This document shows, piece by piece, positions 31,229 to 37,663 of a DNA stretch of 37,663 nt. Location of the stretch: NCBI GenBank assembly GCA_026388695.1, contig JAPLJH010000044.1:1-37663 (forward strand), given 5' to 3'. Below the pieces are notes generated by a model. That model searched no databases. It had not been told where the DNA came from and saw only the letters and a list, made by a program, of their open reading frames with translations. Each line of letters starts with the position of its first letter. Positions within the stretch are counted from its first letter, which is position 1. A program made the position numbers and the translations under genes. This DNA comes from Deltaproteobacteria bacterium (GTDB lineage: Bacteria > Desulfobacterota > Desulfobulbia > Desulfobulbales > Desulfurivibrionaceae).

Positions 31229-32419
31229 ATGCCCTTATTGCTCTACACCTATCTTGCCACCGAGATTCTGGCCCCGTTTTTTGCCAGCTTTCTCATCATC
31301 AACGCCATCCTCTTTCTGGGCAGGCTGGTCCCCCTGCTCAACGTGATCTTCGATTTCGGCGTCAGTTCCGGTGATTTTCTCCGTCTCTGCGCCTACATGC
31401 TGCCCAAGCTGATGATGTTTTCCATCCCCATGGCCAGCATGACCGCGGTCATCGTCGCCGTCACCAGAATGGTGAACGACAACGAAATCATGGCCCTGAA
31501 GGCCACCGGCATCGGCCTGATCCGCCTGCTGCCGCCGGTGATCGTCGTCGCCCTGTCCACCTCCTTGCTCACCTATTTTTCCGCAGTCACCCTGATCCCC
31601 CAGGGCACCCTGGCCATGAAAACGCTTTTTTTGCAGATGGCCACGGAAAAAATCGACAGGGGCATCCAGCCAGGACAGTTCAGCGAAGGCCTCGCCAATG
31701 TGGTGCTGTATATTGATAAGGTTGATCCGCAGACCAAGCAATGGCAAGGCGTGTATGTTTCCGATATGCGCCACGGCGACACGCCTCTCACTGTGGTCGG
31801 CAAAACAGGACGCCTGAGCGCCCAACCCGAAAATATGCTGATCACCCTGACTCTCACGGACGGCACCCTGCACCGCGCCAGCGAGAACATCACCCAGACC
31901 ATCCGCTTTGACCGTTACCAAATCAATCTGCCCATCAAGGCCCCCACGGAGATTGGCGGCACCTCCATTGCTGATATCGGGAAAAGCGGCATGAACCAGA
32001 AGCAACTTCTGGAACAGGTGGCAGCCCACGGCCCCAAAAGCCCCACCGGACTGAGCATGCTCATTGAGTACCACACCCGCATGGCCCTGCCGGTGGGCGG
32101 CTTCATCCTGACCCTCCTGGGGTTGCCCCTGGCCATGCTGGCCCGACCTGGCCGCAGGCCGCTGGGTGTGCCGCTGGGCCTGCTGCTTTTTGTCATCTAC
32201 TATGTTCTGTTCACTGCGGGCCGGGCCAACGCGGAAAGCGGCCACCTGCCGGTGGCGGTCGGCCTCTGGCTGGCTGACATCCTGATGGCTGTTTTCACCT
32301 TCATGCTCACCCGGCAGGTGGCGAAGGAAACCGTCCCGCTCTTTTTTACCCGCCTCAGCGAACCGGCCCTTGCCCTGATGGCCAGACTCCCAGGAATCAA
32401 AAATGGAGGAAAGCCATGA
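31229..32419 (+). CDS. lptF: LPS export ABC transporter permease LptF
   Basis: A 396-residue inner-membrane permease of the YjgP/YjgQ family. Three N-terminal transmembrane helices (EILAPFFASFLIINAILFLG, then PKLMMFSIPMASMTAVIVAV and LLPPVIVVALSTSLLTYF) precede a periplasmic beta-jellyroll (about 125-265). Three C-terminal helices close the protein. The coupling segment NDNEIMALKATGIG, which contacts the LptB ATPase, is present. It pairs with LptG to extract LPS from the inner membrane and pass it to LptC. lptG overlaps its stop by 4 nt. Upstream is GAGGAT about 12 nt before the ATG. lptB, lptA and lptC are not in the window. Together with kdnAB this points to a normal LPS-bearing envelope. 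Confidence 0.93.
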   Translation: MPLLLYTYLATEILAPFFASFLIINAILFLGRLVPLLNVIFDFGVSSGDFLRLCAYMLPKLMMFSIPMASMTAVIVAVTRMVNDNEIMALKATGIGLIRLLPPVIVVALSTSLLTYFSAVTLIPQGTLAMKTLFLQMATEKIDRGIQPGQFSEGLANVVLYIDKVDPQTKQWQGVYVSDMRHGDTPLTVVGKTGRLSAQPENMLITLTLTDGTLHRASENITQTIRFDRYQINLPIKAPTEIGGTSIADIGKSGMNQKQLLEQVAAHGPKSPTGLSMLIEYHTRMALPVGGFILTLLGLPLAMLARPGRRPLGVPLGLLLFVIYYVLFTAGRANAESGHLPVAVGLWLADILMAVFTFMLTRQVAKETVPLFFTRLSEPALALMARLPGIKNGGKP

Positions 32420-33492
32420 AACTGCTGGACCGTTATCTCATGGCCCAATTCGCCAAAAACCTGGCCCTGGTCATCTGCTCCCTGCTCGCCATCTATATGC
32501 TGGTCGATTTTTTCGAGCGGTTGGACAACTTTCTGGAGGCAAAACAAACCATCGGCCTGGCGGTGAAATTCCTGTTGCTCAAACTACCTTTCATGTACGT
32601 ACAACTGATCCCGGTCTGTATCCTGCTGGCCGGGGTCATCACTCTGGGTGTGCTCAATCATCATTTTGAATTCATGGCCCTCATGGCCAGCGGGATCAGC
32701 GTGATCCGCATCATCCGGCCCCTGTTCATCGCGGCCGCCCTCTTCACCCTGCTCACCGTGGCCATCGGCGAATGGGTGCTGCCCCCCACCACTGCGGCAA
32801 CCGACAAAATCTGGTACGAACAAGTCAACAACCAGATTCCCAAAGGCATCATCCGGGATGGCCGCACCTATTTCCGGGGCACCGAGGGAATCTATTCCTT
32901 TATCCGCCCCAACCTTGGCAAAAACGAATTCAGCAATTTCTCCTTTGCCGCCTATGACGCGGAACACGGCCTGACAACCCTGCTCACCGCCGATAGCGCC
33001 ACCTGGGAAAATGGCACCTGGCTGCTCAAAAACGGCCAGCAAAAAGAACGCACCGACAATGGCGGCTTTTCGGTAAAGCTCTTCAAGACGCTCACCCCGG
33101 CATTTACTGAACAGCCGGAAGAGTTCTTTGTCCCGCCTTACAAAATAGAGGAACTCTCATACACCAAGCTCCTGAAGCAGGCCCTGGACAGCAAGATTGC
33201 CAACCACGAATCGTTGTTGGAATTCCACCGCCGTTTCTCCTACATCTTTCTCGGCATCCCCCTGCTCCTGCTGGGGATTCCGGTGCTGCTCTCGGTGCAT
33301 AAAAACAAAGGCCGCGATCTGGCCCTGGCCATCCCGGTGAGCTGCGGCATGGCCTTTGCCGCCTGGGGCGCCTGGAGCGCCAGCCAGTCCCTGGCCAAAA
33401 CCGCCATCCTGCCGCCCGGCATCGCCTCCTGGTCCGTGCATCTGCTGACCATCGGTATTGGCTGCTTCCTCTTGAAACGGCACAACCAATAG
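32416..33492 (+). CDS. lptG: LPS export ABC transporter permease LptG
   Basis: A 358-residue YjgP/YjgQ-family permease, the partner of LptF. It opens MKLLDRYLMAQFAKNLALV, has early helices (VICSLLAIYMLVDFFERLDN and PVCILLAGVITLGVL), the coupling region NHHFEFMALMASGISVIRI, a periplasmic jellyroll (about 120-265) and three C-terminal helices, including FLGIPLLLLGIPVLLSV. The start ATG overlaps the lptF stop (ATGA), with GGAGGAAAGCC upstream. Length and layout are normal. A dehydratase-like gene begins 9 nt after its stop, so the Lpt pair may be transcribed with an unrelated metabolic pair. Confidence 0.93.
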   Translation: MKLLDRYLMAQFAKNLALVICSLLAIYMLVDFFERLDNFLEAKQTIGLAVKFLLLKLPFMYVQLIPVCILLAGVITLGVLNHHFEFMALMASGISVIRIIRPLFIAAALFTLLTVAIGEWVLPPTTAATDKIWYEQVNNQIPKGIIRDGRTYFRGTEGIYSFIRPNLGKNEFSNFSFAAYDAEHGLTTLLTADSATWENGTWLLKNGQQKERTDNGGFSVKLFKTLTPAFTEQPEEFFVPPYKIEELSYTKLLKQALDSKIANHESLLEFHRRFSYIFLGIPLLLLGIPVLLSVHKNKGRDLALAIPVSCGMAFAAWGAWSASQSLAKTAILPPGIASWSVHLLTIGIGCFLLKRHNQ

Positions 33493-33501
33493 CGCCCTGA
33501 A

Positions 33502-34281
33502 ATGGCCCTCGATCCCGCATCCTCAGCCGCCACGCTCAGCCGCTTTCGCAAGATCGGCATCATCGGCATCCCGCCTTTGGGAGTGATTCGGGCTGCCAAC
33601 GAACATGGCCTGGTTATCCATGATCTGGACGAGCCCCTGGTTCGGGAAGATCTCGAAACCGCCAGCCCCTATCTGCCCAGGGTTTACTGCGCCATCCTCC
33701 GCACCGCCGTGGTCAACGCCCTGCACCTGGAACTGGACGCCATCTATGCCGACACCGGCCCGGGCAAGTGCGACTGCGCCCTGCACACGGCCACGATCCT
33801 GGCCGAGGCCCTGCCCATTCCGGTGATCTGCACCAAAAACATGGACTCGACAGGCTATGGCACCCCACTCTGCCAGACCCGCCAGCCCCTGCTCGCCCGA
33901 ATGCTAGCCATCACCGCCGGGGTAAAATCCGCTGCCCCCTATGACACTCCACCGCCGGTTTCTCTGCCAACCGCCGGTTTCTGGGGGGTGCCGCCCAGGG
34001 ATTTTTCCATCCTCGAATTGTTCCCGGAGACCACGCACATCTTCGGTTGGGCCCGCTGCATGGAAAACAAAACCCCTGCGGATCACGAGCTGGAGGCGCT
34101 GTTCAACCCGCAGATCCCCACGGTTTTCTTTGCCCAGTCCTTTTGCGCGAAAACCGCGCTGGCCCGGTACCTGGCCAAAAAACATCCCCACGCCCTCTAC
34201 CTGGATGTGGATGTACACACCACCAGCAGCGCCCGCGCCAAGGTCCAGGCCTTTCTCGAGCTTTCCGGAGTGCGGCTATGA
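33502..34281 (+). CDS. Cys-rich protein resembling a small 2-hydroxyacyl-CoA dehydratase subunit
   Basis: A 259-residue soluble protein I cannot assign with certainty. Its start (FRKIGIIGIPPLGVIRAANEHGLVIHD), then VYCAILRTAV with Cys63, LDAIYADTGPGKCDC with Cys90 and Cys92, and LPIPVICTKN with Cys110 follow the strand-Cys pattern of the D-component (HgdB/FldB-like) dehydratase subunits. Those proteins bind a [4Fe-4S] cluster but are about 370-420 residues. Further Cys lie at 124, 186 and 215. The strongest support is the next gene, an activator-type Fe-S ATPase overlapping by 4 nt. The pair would make an ATP-driven low-potential electron system with unknown substrate. The ATG at 33502 has a poor ribosome site but is 9 nt after lptG. 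The family link is inferred from pattern and context. Confidence 0.5.
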   Translation: MALDPASSAATLSRFRKIGIIGIPPLGVIRAANEHGLVIHDLDEPLVREDLETASPYLPRVYCAILRTAVVNALHLELDAIYADTGPGKCDCALHTATILAEALPIPVICTKNMDSTGYGTPLCQTRQPLLARMLAITAGVKSAAPYDTPPPVSLPTAGFWGVPPRDFSILELFPETTHIFGWARCMENKTPADHELEALFNPQIPTVFFAQSFCAKTALARYLAKKHPHALYLDVDVHTTSSARAKVQAFLELSGVRL

Positions 34282-34946
34282 TCCTGGGCGACTTCGGCAC
34301 CTCCTACTGCAAGTTTCTCGATCTCGATACGCCTGGGGCCAAGCCGACCATCATCGCCACCAAGGAGCTGCCCAGGGAAACACGGGTGGATCTCGCCACC
34401 GGCCACAACGGCAAACGCTTCGCCGACCGCTACGTCAACGAGCTCATTGCCCTGGCCAGGGGCGGCGAGGCCTTGATCGAAGAAGAGGAATATGTCCTGC
34501 TCGACTGCGGCAGCCGGGACATCAAGTTCATCAAGTATGCAAACGGCAAACTGGCGGACATGGGCTGGAACGCGGAATGCGGTGCGTCGATGGGCTTCAC
34601 CATCGAACTGCTGGAGCGGTATTACGAGCTGGATTATGCCCACCTCCGGGTGCCGGAGCAGACCTTTTCCGTGACCTGCGGGGTGCTGGGGATGAGTGAT
34701 ATCTTCGACGCGGTGATCTCCGGGGTGCCGGTGGCCGAGGCAGTGGCCCGCTTTGTTAAAGGAATTGCCATCAACGCCTACCGCTTTGCCGGTTCGCCGA
34801 CCAAGCTCTACCTCTCCGGCGGGCTCTGCGACAACCCCCTGTTTGTGGGCAGCTTTCCCTGCCAGGTAACGCCACTGGGCCGCTTTGTTCTGTTGCGCGG
34901 ATTAGAAGCGGAGACGCGACAGCCCCGGCCTCCGGCCATTGCCTGA
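34278..34946 (+). CDS. BadF/BcrA/HgdC-type ATP-dependent Fe-S activator (ASKHA)
   Basis: A 222-residue ASKHA ATPase similar to activators of 2-hydroxyacyl-CoA dehydratases. The phosphate-1 loop is GDFGTSYCKFLD (4-15), and phosphate-2 is LLDCGSRDIKFI (74-85). WNAECGASMGFTIELLE carries Cys101, TFSVTCGVLGMSDIFD carries Cys134, and LSGGLCDN is the adenosine region. Cys101 and Cys134 match the two cysteines that, in a homodimer, hold one bridging [4Fe-4S] cluster. At 222 residues it is shorter than the usual 260 or so. ATP hydrolysis would drive one electron to the partner encoded just upstream (4-nt overlap ATGA). No acyl-CoA genes lie nearby, so the substrate is open. Confidence 0.8.
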   Translation: MILGDFGTSYCKFLDLDTPGAKPTIIATKELPRETRVDLATGHNGKRFADRYVNELIALARGGEALIEEEEYVLLDCGSRDIKFIKYANGKLADMGWNAECGASMGFTIELLERYYELDYAHLRVPEQTFSVTCGVLGMSDIFDAVISGVPVAEAVARFVKGIAINAYRFAGSPTKLYLSGGLCDNPLFVGSFPCQVTPLGRFVLLRGLEAETRQPRPPAIA

Positions 34947-34956
34947 GGTAAAACCG

Positions 34957-35145
34957 ATGCCCTCACCAACCACAGAGCGGCCAAACTGCCTGGCCTGCCT
35001 CCACTTCTACATCACCCACGAACCGGCACACCCTTACGGCTGCAAGGCCCTGGGCTTCAAATCCCTCCAGTATCCGTCCATGGTGGTGTTTGCCAGCTCC
35101 GGCATCCATTGTCAGCTTTTTAGCGCCAAGAAGCCCTCGGTCTGA
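34957..35145 (+). CDS. Small Cys-containing protein, probable metal-binding
   Basis: A 62-residue protein: NCLACLHFYITHEPAHPYGC, then KALGFKS, and a final SGIHCQLF. Four cysteines (CxxC, then two single Cys) and the pattern HFY...PYGCKALGFKS...SG..C look like a small conserved zinc- or Fe-S-binding family seen in proteobacteria, whose role I do not know. I chose the ATG at 34957 because GAGGTAAAACCG precedes it; an ATG at 34939 overlaps the activator gene and lacks a site. It begins 10 nt after the activator's stop and is likely the last gene of the lptFG transcript. Confidence 0.7.
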   Translation: MPSPTTERPNCLACLHFYITHEPAHPYGCKALGFKSLQYPSMVVFASSGIHCQLFSAKKPSV

Positions 35146-35189
35146 TTCCGGTTCTAAATCAAGCGGTAAACCATACAGATCGTCCGGAG

Positions 35190-35220
35190 AAAAAAGCGCC
35201 CCTCTCTTGACGGGAGGGGC
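35190..35220 (-). terminator. Intrinsic terminator on the - strand
   Basis: GCCCCTCTC at 35198-35206 pairs with GGGAGGGGC at 35212-35220 (one G-T), loop 5 nt. On the - strand it is followed by GC and six T residues (complement of A35190-A35195). It would end a leftward transcript coming from the radical SAM gene or from the structured region. Confidence 0.6.
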
Positions 35221-35413
35221 TGGGGGGTGGGTGAAGCTGCAACCTGCTGATGTCCTGGCTATTTCCCCCTCTCCCTGACCCTCCCCCGCCAAGGGGGAGG
35301 GAATGAAACCGCTCAAACAGTTTTAGCGTCTTTTCCGCCCCCGTCTACGAGGCGCGGCAAGACAAATGGGGGAGAAAATAATTCCCATTGGCACGCCGCC
35401 GAGCACCGGAGAG

Positions 35414-35474
35414 GCTGCCGAAAAGGGGATTTGCACTGTTTGAGGCGAAGCCGAGTTTGCAAAGCCCCGGCAGC
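35414..35474. ncRNA. Long hairpin of a putative structured non-coding element
   Basis: GCTGCC (35414-35419) pairs with GGCAGC (35469-35474). After a GAAAA bulge, GGGGATTTGCA (35425-35435) pairs with TGCAAAGCCCC (35458-35468) with a single mismatch. An inner GGCGAAGCC stem-loop closes the top. The strand is not determined. It could be an RNA, a repeat remnant or a mobile-element end. Confidence 0.4.
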
Positions 35475-35625
35475 ATCGAGGAGCACAGGGCATCCCGCCT
35501 GCGGCGGGACAAGGGACACAGGGTGCCTTTTCTTTTGGTTCGTTTTCTTTGGGCAAGCAAAGAAAATGAACAGAAGAATAAAGAGTATTCCTCTGGCTGC
35601 TGGGAATGATTGGTAATCAGATATC

Positions 35626-36648
35626 TTACGAATCAACCGGATTCAAAACCACGCTCTGCCGAGGCTGGCTTGCACTGAACACCGTTTCCACCCCCTCAAG
35701 AAGCCCCAAGGCAACAAGCCGTTTAACATTGGCGTTGCCCTTCCCTCGATAGATGGACTCGTCCGCCTTGGCCAGACACAGACAATGGGCTTGCTGGGGC
35801 GACCGGACGGAAAGTTCCGCGCGAACCTGATTGAAAAAAAGCCTGGAAAGAACCAGCTCCCCAAAGGCCGGATGGTACGGCCCTGCCAGCATGGTTTCTT
35901 CCAGCGAGGCCGAGGGCTGCAACCCCATACGCACCACAGAAATCCCCTGCCCATTAAAAATGGACCAGAGCCGCCCAGCCAATGCCACAGCCCGCGATAG
36001 GGAAAGGGGCTGATACCGCCCCTGGTGATACAGCTCCGCCAGGGGACTGCCTGAGATCACCAAACAAGGATAAAGCCGAACCATGTCCGGGCCAAGCGCT
36101 GCCGCCGCACGACCGCTGGCCAAGGCCGTTGCCGTGCTGTCACCGGGCAGGCCGAGCATGAGCTGAAGCCCCACCTTAATCCTCGCCCCCTTCAGGCAAG
36201 CCACCGCCGTCCGCACCTGGGCCGCAGTATGCCCCCGTCCACTGGCAGCAAGCACCCGATCATCCAGCGACTGGGCGCCCAACTCCACGATCCCCACCCC
36301 ATGCTCCCGCAGAAACCCAGCGATCTCCGAGGTCACATAATCCGGCCGAGTGGAGAGCCGCAACTCCCGGACCTGGCCCGAGGCCAAAAAAGGCTGGGCC
36401 GCACCAAGCAATTCCCGTTGCCGCTCCATGGTCAGGCCGGTGAAGCTGCCCCCGTAAAAGGCCACCTGAACCGGGGCATCAGGATAACGGCGGGGCCAGG
36501 CCAACTGGGTGCGGATGGTCTCTTCCACCTCGCGGGCACCGACCATGCCCTCCGGGGCACCGGTGATACTACGCTGATTGCAGAACAGGCATTGATGGGG
36601 GCAGCCCTGATGGGCGATGAAGATGGGGATGACAAAGGGCGGGGGCAT
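35626..36648 (-). CDS. Radical SAM protein (Elp3-like superfamily)
   Basis: A 340-residue radical SAM enzyme. The cluster motif is HQGCPHQCLFCNQ (CxxxCxxC, residues about 16-23), followed by AFYGGSFTGL and LRLSTRPDYV, typical of the Elp3/YhcC-type subgroup in which the second strand contacts SAM. VGLQLMLGLPGDS is also typical. The C-terminal acetyltransferase domain of true Elp3 is absent; the last 80 residues are unassigned. The reaction is unknown, with RNA modification a common role in this group. I chose the ATG at 36648, 4 nt after the rnc stop, since the upstream frame only shadows rnc. Co-transcription with RNase III fits an RNA-related function but proves nothing. Confidence 0.85.
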   Translation of the reverse strand: MPPPFVIPIFIAHQGCPHQCLFCNQRSITGAPEGMVGAREVEETIRTQLAWPRRYPDAPVQVAFYGGSFTGLTMERQRELLGAAQPFLASGQVRELRLSTRPDYVTSEIAGFLREHGVGIVELGAQSLDDRVLAASGRGHTAAQVRTAVACLKGARIKVGLQLMLGLPGDSTATALASGRAAAALGPDMVRLYPCLVISGSPLAELYHQGRYQPLSLSRAVALAGRLWSIFNGQGISVVRMGLQPSASLEETMLAGPYHPAFGELVLSRLFFNQVRAELSVRSPQQAHCLCLAKADESIYRGKGNANVKRLVALGLLEGVETVFSASQPRQSVVLNPVDS

Positions 36649-36652
36649 TGAT

Positions 36653-37408
36653 TTAGGCAAGATTCTTGAGGGCCATGGCCGCGGCTTCCTGCTCCGCTTC
36701 CTTTTTGCTGCGAGCACTGCCCTGGCCGAGGATCTCATCCCGGAAACGGACCGAGACATGAAAGGTCTTGTTATGATCCGGACCTTCGTCCCCCTCCAGC
36801 ACATACCGGGGACCCTCGTTGAACCGCTCCTGAAGCAGCTCCTGGAGCGAACTCTTGGCGTCGGCCAGGAACATGGTCTGCTGCCGGTCTTCAAACCAGG
36901 GGATAAAATGGCGTTCGACAAATTCGGTGGCCGCAGGGTAGCCGCCATCGAGAAAAATGGCTCCAGCCACGGCCTCAAGGGCACAGGAGAGGATGGACGC
37001 CTTTTCCCTGCCCTGATTGCTATCCTCACCCTTGCCCAACATCAGATACCGGCCCAAATCGAGATCACGCGCCATCCGGGCCAGGTGCCGCTCGTTGACC
37101 AGGGCCGCCCGCAGCCGGGTGAGATCGCCCTCCTGCATCTCCGGGAAATGCCGAAAAAGCGCATAGCCCACGGTGAGATCGAGCACCGCATCCCCGAGAA
37201 ACTCCAGGGTCTCGTTGTCCTTCTGCATCTGCCTGCCCTGTTCAAAGGCGTGGGAGCTGTGGATCATGGCTTTTTGCAGATGGGCGCGATCCCGGAAATG
37301 GTAGCCGAGATTTTCCTCAAGCAGGGTCAGGTCTGGCTGTGGGGTTTGGCTAAGGGTATTGGTAGTCACGGTAGGGTACAGGTAAGGGGTAATCTGGGAG
37401 GGTGTCAC
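36653..37408 (-). CDS. rnc: Ribonuclease III
   Basis: A 251-residue RNase III, which cuts double-stranded RNA in rRNA and mRNA processing. The catalytic signature is ETLEFLGDAVLDL (66-78). The second acidic site lies in LSCALEAVAGAIFLDGG. A double-stranded RNA-binding domain covers about 180-250 (DAKSSLQELLQERF, ending ARSKKEAEQEAAAMALKNL). Length is slightly above the usual 225-235 because of an N-terminal extension of about 20 residues. The start given is a GTG at 37408 with AAGAGG close upstream; another GTG at residue 14 could be the true start, giving a more normal length. It is followed at 4 nt by the radical SAM gene. Confidence 0.92.
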   Translation of the reverse strand: MTPSQITPYLYPTVTTNTLSQTPQPDLTLLEENLGYHFRDRAHLQKAMIHSSHAFEQGRQMQKDNETLEFLGDAVLDLTVGYALFRHFPEMQEGDLTRLRAALVNERHLARMARDLDLGRYLMLGKGEDSNQGREKASILSCALEAVAGAIFLDGGYPAATEFVERHFIPWFEDRQQTMFLADAKSSLQELLQERFNEGPRYVLEGDEGPDHNKTFHVSVRFRDEILGQGSARSKKEAEQEAAAMALKNLA

Positions 37409-37577
37409 CCCTCTTGCCGAGGAAACACCATACTCCAGCCGCTAAAAAATGGCAACGGATCACCCGGCCCGACGCGGGGCTTACGCCCTCTTTCCTTGCC
37501 TGCCGCAGGCCGGAGCAGCGCGCACATTTTCCCTTGTCAAAAAAACGATCTGCGTTTAAGATTGCCCCCACCAAAAA

Positions 37578-37652
37578 GGCGGCGTAGCCAAGTGGTAAGG
37601 CAGTGGTCTGCAAAACCATTATTCAGCGGTTCAAATCCGCTCGCCGCCTCCA
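37578..37652 (+). tRNA. tRNA-Cys (GCA), CCA encoded
   Basis: The acceptor arm GGCGGCG (37578-37584) pairs with CGCCGCC (37642-37648). Discriminator U73, typical of tRNA-Cys, is at 37649 and an encoded CCA at 37650-37652. D-arm GCC...GGC, anticodon arm TGGT-CTGCAAA-ACCA with anticodon GCA, and T-arm GCGG-TTCAAAT-CCGC are all intact. Confidence 0.97.
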
Positions 37653-37663
37653 TTGAAAATCAG

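Larger units (their letters stand above)
35146..35625. other. Non-coding region with several strong hairpins
   Basis: About 480 nt without a convincing gene; the frames that remain open are low-complexity and basic. Hairpins visible: 35198-35220 (terminator-like on the - strand), 35279-35301 (CCCTCCCCC with GGGGGAGGG, 9 bp), a long one at 35414-35474 and CCCGCC/GGCGGG at 35494-35508. An AT-rich stretch with repeated TTTTCTTT and GAAAATGAA motifs lies at about 35526-35575. Confidence 0.6.

Noticed and set aside
31235-32245. Long - strand open frame opposite lptF
   Set aside because: Antisense shadow of lptF; the translation is Gln/Asp/Gly/His-rich with no recognisable domain.
35313-35636. 107-codon - strand open frame in the structured region
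   Set aside because: Basic, low-complexity translation with competing frames over the same hairpins; better explained as non-coding sequence.

Overview
The window reads as a chromosomal segment of a Gram-negative, probably strictly anaerobic bacterium. I would place it among the Desulfobacterota, most likely near the Desulfobulbales. This is inferred from gene content and protein style: two-subunit biotin carboxylase genes, HDOD and PAS regulators, a heme-binding DUF3365 sensor, Mgl/roadblock signalling, a RACo-like ASKHA protein, and an Fe-S ATPase of the dehydratase-activator type. LptF/LptG, Kdo modification genes, an OmpA-type protein and a porin fragment show an outer membrane with LPS. 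No phage, insertion sequence, CRISPR array or rRNA is visible. One tRNA-Cys lies at the right edge.

Layout. 1-0.4 kb: 3' end of an outer-membrane barrel gene, then two hairpins that appear to terminate the two converging transcripts. 0.4-2.9 kb (-): kdnB and kdnA, which convert Kdo to 8-amino-Kdo. 3.0-4.7 kb (+): darP (YjgA), a PPC/DUF296 protein and a CBM48 glycogen-binding protein. 4.7-8.2 kb (-): biotin carboxylase plus a divergent biotinylated carboxyltransferase. 8.4-10.1 kb (-): a GalT/HIT-like protein. 10.3-13.3 kb (+): histidine kinase, DUF3365-HAMP heme sensor, TPR-OmpA protein. 13.4-20.0 kb (-): a six-gene module with roadblock protein, MglA-like GTPase, large coiled/CheW-like protein, TPR-PilB/GspE-like ATPase, REC-DUF4388-roadblock protein and a second roadblock protein. 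20.4-23.3 kb (+): trpB, trpA and an overlapping PAS-LuxR regulator. 23.5-25.2 kb (+): PAS zinc-ribbon protein and HDOD protein. 25.4-27.9 kb (-): two overlapping glgC paralogues. 28.2-30.9 kb (-): DHH phosphoesterase and RACo-like ASKHA protein. 31.2-35.1 kb (+): lptF, lptG, a small dehydratase-like protein with its activator-like Fe-S ATPase, and a small Cys-rich protein. 35.6-37.4 kb (-): rnc and a radical SAM protein. 37.6 kb: tRNA-Cys.

Three things stand out. First, a roughly 130-nt element occurs three times between genes (2991-3120, 28073-28201, 31014-31148). Its core is conserved, but its outer arms differ in sequence while still pairing over about 22 positions, with G-U wobbles that fit only the + strand as RNA. 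That pattern points to a selected structured RNA. Second, the Mgl/roadblock/PilB-like module looks like a signalling system for polarity or a type IV pilus-like motor; its GTPase gene carries an apparent internal deletion that removes the guanine-specificity motif. Third, the pair at 33.5-34.9 kb looks like a miniature 2-hydroxyacyl-CoA dehydratase-type protein with its ATP-dependent reductive activator, with no obvious assigned substrate.

Glycogen metabolism links the CBM48 protein with the paired GlgC subunits. Envelope biogenesis links kdnAB with lptFG. All family assignments come from reading motifs by eye, without database searches.
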